From NCBI GenBank assembly GCA_964418585.1, contig CAYQMG010000006.1:32288-96287 (forward strand): a stretch of DNA of 64,000 nt. Direction: 5' to 3'. Position 1 is the stretch's first letter, and each line of letters opens with the position of its first letter. This stretch comes from JAJRTE01 sp964418585. Its GTDB lineage: Bacteria > Myxococcota_A > UBA796 > JAJRTE01. A program made the translations under genes and the position numbers. This document shows positions 1-9,322 of this stretch, piece after piece. The notes beneath the pieces were generated by a model. The model saw only the letters and a list, made by a program, of their open reading frames with translations, did no database searches and was not told the origin of the DNA.

Positions 1-2010
1 GAGGATCTGCGGCAGCAGGAGCCTCACCCCGGAGGTCCGACGCCGTACCGCACGGAGGTTCGTGTCTTGGTGGATCAGGGCACGCTCTACCTGGGGGTAA
101 CGTGCGAGGATCCATCTCCGTCGAGCATTGCGATACACACGTTTCAGCGGGACGGCAACCTGTACGGTGACGACACCGTGGCCGTGGTACTCGGCACGCT
201 GGGGGACCCGCGGCGCGGATACTACTTTGGTATCAATGCAGGCGGAGCCCGGCTCGACGGCCTGATCTCCGGCCCGGAGGATTTCTCCACCGACTGGGAC
301 GGAATCTGGTACGCCCGGACGCGTCGCACCGAGCGTGGGTGGGTGGTCGAAATCGCCATTCCCGCCCAGACGCTTCGTTTCACACCAGGTTGCGACCGTT
401 GGGGGTTCAACGTGGAGCGGCGGGTTGCCCGTGACCGGACCACGCTACGATGGGCTGGGACGACTCTGGATGCCCGACTCGAGGACCTTCGTCGGGCCGG
501 GTGGCTGGAAGGCGTTGGGGGGCTTCGGCAAGGGTTGGGGCTGAGTATCAGTCCGTACGGATTGGCGCGGTACAGCGTGGACCACAACACGGGCGAATCG
601 GATGCGGGGGTCGATGCTGGTCTGGACGTGACGTACAATGTGACCTCGGATTTGGCGGCCATTGCCACCCTCAATCCGGATTTTGCCCAGACCGAGGTGG
701 ACACGCGGCAGGTAAACCTCACCCGTTTTCCCCTTTTCTTCCCCGAGAAACGCGCATTTTTCCTGGAGGGCTCCAACCTGTTCTCTTTCGGTGCGGGGCT
801 CGGCTACGATTTCATCCCATTTTTTTCCCGTCGCGTCGGACTCTACGATGGGGAGGAGGTGCCGGTGCTCGGCGGCCTCAAGCTCCTGGGCCAGGTCGGT
901 CCATGGGGCATCGCCATGCTCGACACGCAGGTGGGGGATGGTTCGCAGACTCGAGGGACGAATCTGTTTGCGGGGCGGGTGACCTGTGACCTGAGTGAGC
1001 ACCTCACCCTGGGGACACTGGTGACCAACGGCGATCCGGACGGCGTTCATCGCAACACATTGGCCGGGGTGGACGCGCTCTGGCAGACCTCGAGTTTGCA
1101 GGGAGACAAGAATTTCTCCGTTGGTGGGTGGGCGGCCTGGTCAGGAGGCGACATTCCCGAAGGTCGTCCTCTCGGGTGGGGCCTCAAGGTGGATTATCCC
1201 AACGATCTCTGGGATATCTTCATGATTTACAAGGAGTTCGGGGACGGCCTGGACCCAGCGCTCGGCTTCCTGCCTCGACCTGGGACACGCTGGTTCCAGG
1301 GCGGTGGCGCCTACCAGCCGCGACCGGGCGCGGGCCTGTTCGACTGGGTGCGGCAGTTCTACTTCGAGTTGATGGGTTTCTACGTGGCAGACCTGGATGG
1401 AGACGTTCAGTCCTGGCGCGTGTTCACCGCACCGTTCAACGCCCAGACCGAGTCGGGGGAGCACCTGGAAGGCAACGTGGCACCTCAGTTCGAGCGTCTC
1501 GAGGAACCCTTCGAAATCGTGGACGGGGTCGTCATACCCGCTGGCGCCTACTATTTCACGCGGTATCGCCTCGAGGCCCAGAGTTCGCGACATCGACCGT
1601 GGCGCATCGGATCCACGGTCTGGTTCGGCGACTTCTACACCGGGACCCTGGTCCAGTGGGAGAGCTTCGTTACCTACACCGCGTTTCGCGGTCACCTCCA
1701 GCTCGAGGGCAATGCGGAAAACGACTTCGGATGGCTGCCCGAGGGTGATTTCGTCCAGCACCTGTGGCAATGCAAGGTGGTCCTGGCCTTCACGCCGGAC
1801 CTGGTGCTTTCCAGCTATGTTCAGTACGACTCCGAATCGAAGAACCTGGGGAGCAATACGAGGCTCCGCTGGACCATTCGTCCCGGAAAGGATCTGTTCG
1901 TGGTCTGGAATCACGGATGGGAGAACCGGGCCGCCGACCCGCGCAGCGTCGCGTTCCTTTCGGTGGACGACCAGGTTGTGGCCAAGCTACGCTGGACGTT
2001 CACGCCCTGA
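1..2010 (+). CDS. DUF5916 outer-membrane protein with CBM9-like N-terminal domain (5' end outside window)
   Basis: The reading frame is open from base 1, so the start lies upstream of the window; the first internal start-like codon is at 67. The visible N-terminal part (GTLYLGVTCEDP, then a GDDTVAVVLG stretch) matches the CBM9-like fold that precedes DUF5916. The conserved DUF5916 core follows around 660-790: NPDFAQTEVD, then FPEKRAFFLEG. The remaining ~400 residues alternate aromatic and polar residues and end in WTFTP, as expected of an outer-membrane beta barrel. The family is common in Bacteroidota, Acidobacteriota and Myxococcota; its substrate is unknown. A role in binding or passing sugars is only suggested by the CBM9-like part. 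It does not appear to be co-transcribed with the minus-strand gene that follows. Confidence 0.85.
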   Translation, partial: EDLRQQEPHPGGPTPYRTEVRVLVDQGTLYLGVTCEDPSPSSIAIHTFQRDGNLYGDDTVAVVLGTLGDPRRGYYFGINAGGARLDGLISGPEDFSTDWDGIWYARTRRTERGWVVEIAIPAQTLRFTPGCDRWGFNVERRVARDRTTLRWAGTTLDARLEDLRRAGWLEGVGGLRQGLGLSISPYGLARYSVDHNTGESDAGVDAGLDVTYNVTSDLAAIATLNPDFAQTEVDTRQVNLTRFPLFFPEKRAFFLEGSNLFSFGAGLGYDFIPFFSRRVGLYDGEEVPVLGGLKLLGQVGPWGIAMLDTQVGDGSQTRGTNLFAGRVTCDLSEHLTLGTLVTNGDPDGVHRNTLAGVDALWQTSSLQGDKNFSVGGWAAWSGGDIPEGRPLGWGLKVDYPNDLWDIFMIYKEFGDGLDPALGFLPRPGTRWFQGGGAYQPRPGAGLFDWVRQFYFELMGFYVADLDGDVQSWRVFTAPFNAQTESGEHLEGNVAPQFERLEEPFEIVDGVVIPAGAYYFTRYRLEAQSSRHRPWRIGSTVWFGDFYTGTLVQWESFVTYTAFRGHLQLEGNAENDFGWLPEGDFVQHLWQCKVVLAFTPDLVLSSYVQYDSESKNLGSNTRLRWTIRPGKDLFVVWNHGWENRAADPRSVAFLSVDDQVVAKLRWTFTP

Positions 2011-2085
2011 ATCCCTGCCCGGACCGCGCCCCCCCATCACGCCACGCTCGAGTGTCGTGTCGCTCTCTCCCCGGAAATCGAGGTT

Positions 2086-2679
2086 TCAATCCCGAACGTC
2101 GGATCGGGCTGTCGGTCCGGGAGAACCGAACCGTGCGCGGAGGGCGGACACGAAGGCCCGGTCCGCTCGACTCGAGACCATGCTCAAGGGTGAGTAGCCG
2201 CGTCTCCATGCGAGAAAAAAGGAGAGAACGAGGAGTATCACGGTGAGGAGCAGGTTGGGCCAGGCATTGAGTGCCCACTGCCCTTCCCATGTGAGTGAGC
2301 AACGGTCGGAAAATGGGAGGAGATAGGGGATGGGCCATTGGAATCCATCCGGGCCTCGAGCACCGACCAGGTCGCCGAGGAGGTGGATGTGGAAGGCCAG
2401 GAGCACGAGGCCGGGGGTGAGCAGGCGGCGCGAGGCGAGCGCCGTGGAGCCTGCAGCGAGAAGCAGGCCGAACCCGAGGTTGTGGCACAGTACGTGGTGG
2501 TAGTCGCTCCACCAGGAGAGCGGTACATCGGCGTGCCGGGTCAAGGCCTCTCCAACGATACCCAGGCCGTCGAGATCCGGGAGGACGCCGCCGAGTGTGA
2601 CGAGAATTCGGTCTCGAGGATCCAGTCGGGCCGATTCGGCAATGACCCAGGAAGCGAGCAGGTGCGTGATGGGATTCAT
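2086..2679 (-). CDS. YbcI/DUF457-family membrane-bound metal-dependent hydrolase
   Basis: A 197-residue polytopic membrane protein. It begins MNPITHLLASWVI and carries the pattern of this family: PDLDGLG near residue 35, HHVLCHN near residue 60, and FHIHLLGDLVG near residue 95. The His and Asp residues are thought to bind metal. Hydrophobic helices lie around residues 65-110 and 140-165. I start at the ATG at 2679 rather than at a longer in-frame start at 2745: the family begins with this sequence and a GAGGGAG ribosome-binding site sits just upstream. The Arg-rich C-terminal tail (about 30 residues) is predicted cytoplasmic. The substrate is not known for this family. Confidence 0.75.
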   Translation of the reverse strand: MNPITHLLASWVIAESARLDPRDRILVTLGGVLPDLDGLGIVGEALTRHADVPLSWWSDYHHVLCHNLGFGLLLAAGSTALASRRLLTPGLVLLAFHIHLLGDLVGARGPDGFQWPIPYLLPFSDRCSLTWEGQWALNAWPNLLLTVILLVLSFFLAWRRGYSPLSMVSSRADRAFVSALRARFGSPGPTARSDVRD

Positions 2680-2946
2680 ACCGTCGCTCCCTCGAGGGCG
2701 GCTCCGTGGAACCGGTTCGGGGCGAAACGTGGAAACCGTGCGCAACTACTTCGAGTGTACCAGGGGACCCCTTTCCTCTCAAGCGTTGCCCCGTATCGTT
2801 TCATGAGAAGCCCGGATGGGCGTCCCGACCGCACTTGCCCCGGGAGGACCGCCGGGAGAGGTTTGGGTAAAGGAAATGGGCCTCCTGGCCGATTTTCTGG
2901 CAAGGGGAGAGATTGCCTCGGACTACCGGGTGTTCGGAGAGTCGTC

Positions 2947-3150
2947 ATGAGCCAGCAGATTCGACGTTGCCCCCACTGTGATCAGCTCTTCATCCCGGAC
3001 AAGTATCATCCACGGCAGAAGTATTGCCTGTCCGAGGCCTGCCGGCGCGAGCGGCGTCGGAGCTACAAGGCGGAATACAACAAGAAGTGGCGACAGCAAA
3101 ATCCAAACTATTTCAGGGAGTACTGGCTGGCCTACCGGGAGCTGAAGTAA
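2947..3150 (+). CDS. Small zinc-ribbon protein (67 aa)
   Basis: A 67-residue basic protein with four cysteines spaced as a treble-clef or zinc ribbon: C8-P-H-C11, then C27-x4-C32 after a HPRQKYC stretch. A very basic helix (RRERRRSYKAEYNKKWRQQ) and a conserved-looking end (NPNYFREYWLAYRELK) follow. Similar small proteins occur in Planctomycetes and delta-proteobacteria, often annotated as hypothetical. Nucleic-acid binding is likely but inferred. A longer in-frame start at 2338 exists, but that upstream part has no family character; GGAG lies about 8 bases before the ATG at 2947. The last 38 bases overlap the 3' end of the convergent HD phosphohydrolase gene. Confidence 0.7.
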   Translation: MSQQIRRCPHCDQLFIPDKYHPRQKYCLSEACRRERRRSYKAEYNKKWRQQNPNYFREYWLAYRELK

Positions 3151-4465
3151 CCCGTCGCCCCACCACCCGTGTGATGACCTCCATCGCTCTCGACTCGTGT
3201 TCCTCGGGGACGTAGATCCGACTGATTTGCCTCCGTTCCTCGTACTTGGCAAACAGATCGGTGCTCTCCTCGAGCAGACGGGCCTGGGCCAGGGTATGCC
3301 GACGTGCGCCCCGCTTTTCGACCGTGAAGATGGGGGGGCCTTCCCGGAGTTTTTCGGTCGGCCGCGTGTACTTGGATACGCTTCCCGTGGACGAGGTGGC
3401 GATCTGGGGAATGCCCTCCGCCTCCAGCGCGGCCACGTAGGGGTGTATGTCGATTTCCTCCGGCGTCCCATGCCACTCGTTGAGGAGCCGATACGGGTTT
3501 CTGGAGACGATGCGTCGGGCCCACTGGTGGCCGCGGCGGGCCTCCTCCCGCAGGTGGTGGTAGAGGTGATAGTCGTCGATGTCCACGTACTGCTCGATGT
3601 CGGCAGGAATGGCGTAGGTCCCCCCTGGACTCTCGAAGTACTGTTTCAACATTTCCTCGAACATCACCGGCTTGTGGTGGAAGTAGACCATCAGGAACAT
3701 GTGAAACCGTGCGATCAGGAAATCGTTGAACGTGTAGAGCGCTCGAGGATCCAGGGCGAGATGGGCCTTGCCGGTGTCGGCAACGTGAAAGGTGAGGTTG
3801 CTCAGGATCCAGTTGACATCGTAAGCACCATAGCTTACCCCGGCGAAATAGGAGTCGCGTTGGAGATAGTCCATGCGGTCGGTGTCGAGTTCGCTCGACA
3901 CAATCTGGGAAAGGACCGTGCGGTAGTCGATTCCGTCGTCCACGAAGATGTCGTCCTCGAGCGGGATGTCCAGATTGAGCAGTGCGGCCACATGGTGAGG
4001 GAGGATGTCCTCGAAGCTATGCCGGATGACGAGACCGAGGTGTGAATCGATGATGAGCTTGAGGCCGTAGTCTTCGTGTGTAGCGCGGCGTGAGAGGTTG
4101 GTGGAGGCGAGGCACTGGAGGTCCAGTCGGCGCACTGGTGGCATGGCGGATTCTGCCGAATGCGAGAGTGGGGCGTGGCCCACGTCGTGGAGCAGTGCGG
4201 CGAGGCGCACGATCTGGCGATAGGTTTTCCAGACGCCGCGGCGGGTGAACCTGTGGTGTCGGAAGATGGAATCGAAAGCGCGTCCAGCCAGATACATGGT
4301 TCCGATGGAGTGGAGGTAGCGGGTGTGGGTGGCGCCGGGGAAGGCCAGGTCTGCAAATCCCAGTTGCTTGATATTGCGCAGCCGCTGTAGTTGTGGGGTA
4401 TCCAGTACCTGCAATTCGCCTTGAGATATCTCGATCGAACCATGGATGGGATCTCTGACTTCCAC
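3113..4465 (-). CDS. HD-domain phosphohydrolase (SAMHD1/COG1078 family)
   Basis: A 450-residue HD-superfamily protein. The metal site is complete: His in GATHTRYLHS (about residue 48), the HD pair in LLHDVGHAPLSHSAE (about residue 95), and the distal Asp in ELDTDRMDYLQRDS (about residue 195). The start MEVRDPIHGSIEIS is typical of COG1078 proteins, which resemble SAMHD1 and are thought to hydrolyse dNTPs or related phosphoesters. The start codon is GTG with GGGAGAA upstream. The C-terminal ~30 residues lie antisense to the zinc-ribbon gene. The 5' region is shared with divergent uppP (209 bases between starts). The exact substrate cannot be told from sequence. Confidence 0.88.
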   Translation of the reverse strand: MEVRDPIHGSIEISQGELQVLDTPQLQRLRNIKQLGFADLAFPGATHTRYLHSIGTMYLAGRAFDSIFRHHRFTRRGVWKTYRQIVRLAALLHDVGHAPLSHSAESAMPPVRRLDLQCLASTNLSRRATHEDYGLKLIIDSHLGLVIRHSFEDILPHHVAALLNLDIPLEDDIFVDDGIDYRTVLSQIVSSELDTDRMDYLQRDSYFAGVSYGAYDVNWILSNLTFHVADTGKAHLALDPRALYTFNDFLIARFHMFLMVYFHHKPVMFEEMLKQYFESPGGTYAIPADIEQYVDIDDYHLYHHLREEARRGHQWARRIVSRNPYRLLNEWHGTPEEIDIHPYVAALEAEGIPQIATSSTGSVSKYTRPTEKLREGPPIFTVEKRGARRHTLAQARLLEESTDLFAKYEERRQISRIYVPEEHESRAMEVITRVVGRRVTSAPGRPASTP

Positions 4466-4674
4466 CGTAGCTTCTCCCGGTTGAACGCCATGCTTCCTGA
4501 TGTGGACATCGAACCCCGGCAGACTCCTGGCGAGGGGGCCCCGTCGTCTCTGGTGACGCGGGCCGGGCGATCGAGGGGCGCCGGGGGAATCCGGCTTGCC
4601 TCGGACCCTTCCGCCGGGTATCAGGTGAATCAGGTCGCTCCGGCAGTATATTTTCCTGAATCGAAGAGATTGTC

Positions 4675-5463
4675 ATGACCATTCTCGGCGCCATCATACT
4701 TGGTATTGTCGAAGGGCTCACCGAGTTCCTTCCCGTGTCTTCCACCGGGCACCTCATCGTGGCGGGTCACCTGCTCTCGTACAGCGGGCCGGAGGCAGCC
4801 ACGTTTGAGATTTTCATTCAGCTTGGCGCGATCCTGGCGGTGGCATGGGAGTTCCGGCCGACCCTCCTTCACCTGGCCCGGACCGCAACCCGGGATACCC
4901 AGGCGCGCGCGTTTGTTCTGAACGTGGCGCTGGCCTTTGTGCCTGCTGCGTGTGTCGGTCTGTTGTTGGGTGACCTGATCAAGCGGCACCTGTTTCACCC
5001 GGTCACGGTTGCCGGGGCGCTCATCGTAGGTGGGGTGGTCATGTTTGTCATCGAGGTCCTGTTGCCGGAGCGTGCTCCCACGCCGGGGACGGAGATTGGT
5101 CGGCGGCAGGCCATTGGGGTGGGGGTCGCCCAGATAGCGGCCCTGTTCCCAGGCGTCAGCCGTTCTGCAGCGACCATCATGGGCGGGATGCTCCTGGGCC
5201 TCGACCGCCGGGCTGCCACGGAGTTTTCATTCTACCTTGCCCTGCCCACACTTGGTGCTGCCACCGTCTATGACCTGGTGCGCAATCTGGACACCCTGGA
5301 CCGGGGCGCGATCGTCCCCTTCGGTGTGGGACTCGTCACCTCCTTCGTCGTGGCACTGGTGGTCATACGAGGATTCCTCAAGTATGTCCGAAGCCACGAC
5401 TTCCGACCCCTGGCCCTGTATCGCGTGGTGGCCGGCGTGGTCGTGCTTTGGGTGTTCCTCTGA
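4675..5463 (+). CDS. uppP: Undecaprenyl-diphosphatase UppP (BacA)
   Basis: This 262-residue integral membrane phosphatase recycles undecaprenyl diphosphate to the monophosphate carrier used for peptidoglycan and other surface polymers, and gives bacitracin resistance when abundant. Both signature motifs are present: GIVEGLTEFLPVSSTGH (E13, E17, H26 match the catalytic Glu/Glu/His of E. coli) and FPGVSRSAATIMGGMLLGL with its catalytic Arg. About eight hydrophobic helices and the length fit the family. The C-terminus ending VVLWVFL is normal, so this gene is correctly delimited even though 237 bases of its 3' end are also the antisense 3' end of the neighbouring ABC gene. GAAGAG precedes the ATG. 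Confidence 0.95.
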   Translation: MTILGAIILGIVEGLTEFLPVSSTGHLIVAGHLLSYSGPEAATFEIFIQLGAILAVAWEFRPTLLHLARTATRDTQARAFVLNVALAFVPAACVGLLLGDLIKRHLFHPVTVAGALIVGGVVMFVIEVLLPERAPTPGTEIGRRQAIGVGVAQIAALFPGVSRSAATIMGGMLLGLDRRAATEFSFYLALPTLGAATVYDLVRNLDTLDRGAIVPFGVGLVTSFVVALVVIRGFLKYVRSHDFRPLALYRVVAGVVVLWVFL

Positions 5464-7290
5464 GCCGCCCCGAAACGCCCAGACCGTGCCCTGCCGGTAG
5501 AGGGTCGCGTAGAATCCATTGGCCCGCAGCAGCTCCTCATGGCGACCACGCTCTTCGATCTGCCCGCGGCGCATGACCAGGATCTTGTCTGCCGCCTGCA
5601 CCGTGGAGAGTCGGTGGGCGATCACGATCACGGTGCGGGACTCGAGGATGGCCTTGATGGCTGCCTGGATGGCCGCCTCGGTGTGTGGGTCGACCGAGGC
5701 GGTGGCCTCATCCAGGACCACCACCGGGGGATCGTGGGCCACGATCCGGGCCAGCGCGATGAGTTGCGCCTGACCGGCGCTCAGGTTGCCACCACGTTCG
5801 GTCACCACGAAATCGTAGGCCCCGGGCAACGCCTGGATGAATCGGTCCGCCTGGACCCAGGCAGCAGCCTCCTCGACGCGCTTCCGGTCGACCCTGGGGT
5901 TGCCCAGCGAGATGTTGAAAGCGATCGTGCCGTTGAACAGCACCACGTCTTGCTGAACCACGCCGATGCAGCGTCGAACCGACTCGAGGTCCAGGTCGCG
6001 AATCTCGGTACCGTCCACGGTGATGCGCCCTTCGTATCCGTCGTACATTCGGGTGAGCAGTTTGCCCACCGTGGTCTTGCCGGAGCCGGTCGGACCCACG
6101 AGGGCCACCACCTCGTTGGGCAACACCTCGAAGCTCACGTCCTCCAGGACGGTTTCCCCTCCAGACGTGTAGCGGAACCGCACGTGGTCGAACCGGACGT
6201 GGCCCTGCACGGAATCAAGGGTTTTCGTTCCGGAAGAGATTCGGACGTTGGTGTCCAGCAGATCCACGATCCGCTCCATCGAGGCCACTGCTTGCTGAAG
6301 GATGGCGAACTTGCCGCTGAACTCCTTGATGGGGACGAAGATTCGCTGGATGTACTCGAGAAAGGCCACCAGGAGTCCCAGAGTGAGCGCACCTTCGAGG
6401 ACCTGGCGTCCTCCGACCCACAGAAGCAGGGCCGCGGAGATGGTCGCCATCCCCTCCATGATGGCGTAGAGGCTGGCGTCATAGATGTTGGATCGCTGGG
6501 TCTGCCGCAGGTTCTGAACGCTGACTCGTTTGAATTCTCGATACGTTCTCTCCTCACGATTGAACAGTTGCACCACTTCCACCCCTTCCACGTGCTCGTG
6601 AAAGAAACCGTTGACCGCCGCCAGGGTTTTGCGGACTCCCACAAAGGTTTCCCGCAGCCGTTTCCGGAAGAAGTTCACCAGGAGGAACAGCAATGGTGCA
6701 AGTGCGAAGGAGACCAGGGTCAGCTCGAGAGACAGCATGGCCATGAAGAGGAGGATGGCCGCAATGTTGAACAGGTCCCCGAGGAGCGAAACCGCCCCGA
6801 TGGTGAGAGATTCGCCCAGGGCCTCCACATCGCTGGTGGTCCGGGTCAGGAGCGCCCCGGTGGGGTTCCGGTCGAAGAACGCCGGCGCCTGGCGGCTGAC
6901 GTGCTGGTAGAGCGCGCGCCGCAACGCTCCCACGGACCGTTGCCCGGCGTACTGAAGAGCGAACACCTGCACGCTCCGGGTGGCGTACTCGGCAAGGACG
7001 AATCCGAGGAAGAGGAAGGTGGTCACGGCAAGGCCGCGCGCACCGCGGGTTGCCGCCGTATCGAGGCCGGTGGCGTCCAGGGCGGCCTGGAGGAGGTGGT
7101 GAGGGGCGCGGCCCATCAAGTTGACATCGATGCCGTGCATGAGCAGGAACGGTGGGGCCAGGCCGAGCAGGCTGACGAGAGGAATGGAAAGCAGAGCCCC
7201 CAGAATGATGCCGCGATGGGGGCGCGCGTAGGGCCAGAATCGGGCGAGGAGCGCGAGGTCGGCCTTCAGAGTGGTGCTTCGTTCAGCCAT
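5227..7290 (-). CDS. ABC exporter, permease-ATPase half-transporter (MdlB/TM288-like subunit)
   Basis: A 687-residue half-transporter: six-helix membrane domain at about residues 25-310, nucleotide-binding domain at about 345-580. Walker A is VGPTGSGKTTVGKLL, Walker B is VVVLDEATASVD with the catalytic Glu, and the switch His is in IAHRLSTV. The signature reads LSAGQAQ instead of LSGGQ. That deviation is typical of one subunit of heterodimeric exporters, matching the Asp in the partner's Walker B. It starts at 7290 (ATG after GGAGG) and overlaps the partner gene by 8 bases, so translation is probably coupled. A longer frame to 7455 lies inside the partner. After the usual end near YATLYRQG there is an extra His- and Glu-rich tail of ~80 residues, encoded antisense to uppP. 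Substrate unknown. Confidence 0.9.
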   Translation of the reverse strand: MAERSTTLKADLALLARFWPYARPHRGIILGALLSIPLVSLLGLAPPFLLMHGIDVNLMGRAPHHLLQAALDATGLDTAATRGARGLAVTTFLFLGFVLAEYATRSVQVFALQYAGQRSVGALRRALYQHVSRQAPAFFDRNPTGALLTRTTSDVEALGESLTIGAVSLLGDLFNIAAILLFMAMLSLELTLVSFALAPLLFLLVNFFRKRLRETFVGVRKTLAAVNGFFHEHVEGVEVVQLFNREERTYREFKRVSVQNLRQTQRSNIYDASLYAIMEGMATISAALLLWVGGRQVLEGALTLGLLVAFLEYIQRIFVPIKEFSGKFAILQQAVASMERIVDLLDTNVRISSGTKTLDSVQGHVRFDHVRFRYTSGGETVLEDVSFEVLPNEVVALVGPTGSGKTTVGKLLTRMYDGYEGRITVDGTEIRDLDLESVRRCIGVVQQDVVLFNGTIAFNISLGNPRVDRKRVEEAAAWVQADRFIQALPGAYDFVVTERGGNLSAGQAQLIALARIVAHDPPVVVLDEATASVDPHTEAAIQAAIKAILESRTVIVIAHRLSTVQAADKILVMRRGQIEERGRHEELLRANGFYATLYRQGTVWAFRGGSEEHPKHDHAGHHAIQGQGSEVVASDILEESSYDHQCHDEGGDESHTEGDDRAPVQGVQIAHQVIDGGSTKCGQGKVE

Positions 7291-9247
7291 GGTTCCCCTC
7301 CTCACCGGCCTGACCGTCACCCGGGGCATGTGTGATGGGGGTCTGCCGGGCTCTGCTGGTCCGGTCCAGGGCCGGACCCGGGTGTTCGGCCTGTTGCGCA
7401 AGGAAGGTGGCGGCATAGAGATTGTCTCGTCTGACCAGGTCGTCGTGACTCCCACGATCGACCACGCGGCCGGCCTCGAGGACCAGGATCTGGTCTGCGT
7501 GAACCAGGGCGGAGGTGCGGTGGCTCACGATGACGGTCGTGCGGGCCCTGTCGTGGGGGAGGGCATCGCTGGAGGGCCGGCCGTGGTCTGCTCCCGGCGG
7601 CGGGGTGGGGTCTTTCTCCTCCATCCCGGCGGGCGGCGGCGTCAATCCGTAGAGGTGCCGAATGATCGTCTGCTCGGTCCGGTGGTCCACGGCGGACAGC
7701 ACGTCGTCGAGCAAGAGGACACGGAACGGCCGGGCCAGGGCACGAGCCAGGGCCACGCGCTGCCGCTGACCGCCGGAAAGGGTGACACCTCGAGCGCCGA
7801 CGAGGGTATCCAGCCCGTGGACAAGCGCTTCCAGGTCTTGATCGAGGCAGGCCTGTTCAACCACGCGGGCCAGGAGAGACTCCCGGGGGTCCTCCTCGTG
7901 CGCCTCCGGGTCGACTCGGGCGCCCCAGAGGATGTTTTCACGGATGGTCCTCGAGAAGAGAAACGGGTCCTGGGGGACCACAGCCACGATCTCCCGGAGG
8001 TCGGTGGGGGACAGATCCAGGATGTCCACCCCGTTGAGGAACACCGTGCCCCTGGGCGGCTCGTAGACTCGAGCCAGGAGATGGATCAGGGTGCTCTTGC
8101 CCGCCCCGGTTGGGCCGAATATGCCAAGCGTCTGGCCGGGTTCCACCGTGAAGTCCACCCCCTTGAGCGCCCGGTCCCTCCCCCGGGACGCGGGATAGGA
8201 AAAGGAGAGACCCCGCACATCCATCCGGTAGCCTCGGACTCGTCCGTCCGCTGCAGATACCTCGCCCGGCAATGCTTTCCCTTCCATCACCGATTCTGGA
8301 GCCTGGTCCAGAATGGCATAGATCCGGCGCAGTGCAACGACACCTCGCTGGATCACCGTGACGGTCCACCCGTATGCAGTGAACTTGTGCACCAGGAGCC
8401 CGATATAGGCCGAATAGGCCACCAGAGCACCCACCGTAAGCCCCCCCTCGAGCACCAGGCCGCCCCCGTACCAGAGCACCACCCCGAGTGCGGCGCCTCC
8501 GACAAGATTCACCACGGGAACCAGAAACGCACGGATGGCGGCGATACGGAGTCCATTTCGAATGTAGCCTTCGTTGAGCGTGTCGAACCGGCGATCGAAC
8601 GCCTCGTGCGCGCAGTATCCTTGCACCACCGGGATGGCGGAATAGGTGCTCACCACGTGGTCGGACAGCGCCGCGACCCGTTCCATGTTGTCTCGAACCA
8701 GTTCCACCACCATGCGAGATGTGAGCGCCAGCGTGATCACGGCCATCAGCAGGACGGCGAGGGTACGAGTGGACAGGCCGGCGTCCAGGGAGAACATCTG
8801 ATACAAGGTCATCGGGACGATGAACAGCGCGTCGAGGACTTGCAATCCGGCGAACCCGATCAGTGCCCGGACACTCTGGAGATCGTTGGTGGCGCGACTC
8901 ACCAGGTCGCCCCCACGGTGTGCATCGTGAAAAGGTCGAGGCAGGTGCAGGAGGTGCCGGAACAGGTGGTTCTTGAGACGATATTCCACCGCACGTCCCG
9001 GGTTGAAAATGAAGACGCGACTCGCCGTGCGAACCCCGGCGATGACCACGGCGAACAGGATCATGAGACCGAGCCTGGTCGACACGGTGTCCCAGTCGTG
9101 GCCACTCAGTGCGTCGACGGCTTCTCGAGCCAGGCGGGGCACACGGACCGTGAGGTAGTTGGTGGCGTAGAGAGCCGAGACCCCGGCCAGGTAGTAGCGC
9201 CAGTGGGGCAGGGCATAGGTTCGCAGGAATCGGGCGACCAGGTGCAT
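7283..9247 (-). CDS. ABC exporter, permease-ATPase half-transporter with degenerate Walker B (MdlA/TM287-like subunit)
   Basis: A 654-residue half-transporter, the first gene of a translationally coupled pair. The membrane domain covers about residues 15-300. The ATPase domain has Walker A GPTGAGKSTLIHLL, a canonical signature VTLSGGQRQRV, and Walker B VLLLDDVLSAVD, where Asp replaces the catalytic Glu. The switch His is in IVSHRTSAL. Such a split (Asp here, odd signature in the partner) defines heterodimeric exporters with one consensus and one degenerate ATP site, such as TM287/288 and BmrCD. An unusual Pro- and Asp-rich insert of about 35 residues lies between the D-loop and the H-loop, and a charged tail follows the domain. 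The exported compound (drug, lipid or peptide) cannot be inferred. Confidence 0.9.
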   Translation of the reverse strand: MHLVARFLRTYALPHWRYYLAGVSALYATNYLTVRVPRLAREAVDALSGHDWDTVSTRLGLMILFAVVIAGVRTASRVFIFNPGRAVEYRLKNHLFRHLLHLPRPFHDAHRGGDLVSRATNDLQSVRALIGFAGLQVLDALFIVPMTLYQMFSLDAGLSTRTLAVLLMAVITLALTSRMVVELVRDNMERVAALSDHVVSTYSAIPVVQGYCAHEAFDRRFDTLNEGYIRNGLRIAAIRAFLVPVVNLVGGAALGVVLWYGGGLVLEGGLTVGALVAYSAYIGLLVHKFTAYGWTVTVIQRGVVALRRIYAILDQAPESVMEGKALPGEVSAADGRVRGYRMDVRGLSFSYPASRGRDRALKGVDFTVEPGQTLGIFGPTGAGKSTLIHLLARVYEPPRGTVFLNGVDILDLSPTDLREIVAVVPQDPFLFSRTIRENILWGARVDPEAHEEDPRESLLARVVEQACLDQDLEALVHGLDTLVGARGVTLSGGQRQRVALARALARPFRVLLLDDVLSAVDHRTEQTIIRHLYGLTPPPAGMEEKDPTPPPGADHGRPSSDALPHDRARTTVIVSHRTSALVHADQILVLEAGRVVDRGSHDDLVRRDNLYAATFLAQQAEHPGPALDRTSRARQTPITHAPGDGQAGEEGNHG

Positions 9248-9322
9248 ACGTCTCCTCGAGCAAGGGACTACTTATGCACGTACCGGTCGGGAGATTCAAG
9301 ACGGGTAAGGCTTCGCCGCTCC

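Noticed and set aside
3812..3818. A TTGACA box with nearby TAAGC/TAGC inside the HD phosphohydrolase gene
   Set aside because: It lies in coding sequence, in antisense orientation to the gene, with no gene downstream that would use it.
5539..7335. A long plus-strand frame (598 codons) opposite the ABC exporter gene
   Set aside because: It is the antisense of a strongly conserved ABC gene; composition (His, Gln, Glu, Gly rich) is typical of GC-rich antisense frames and no ribosome-binding site or family motif is visible.
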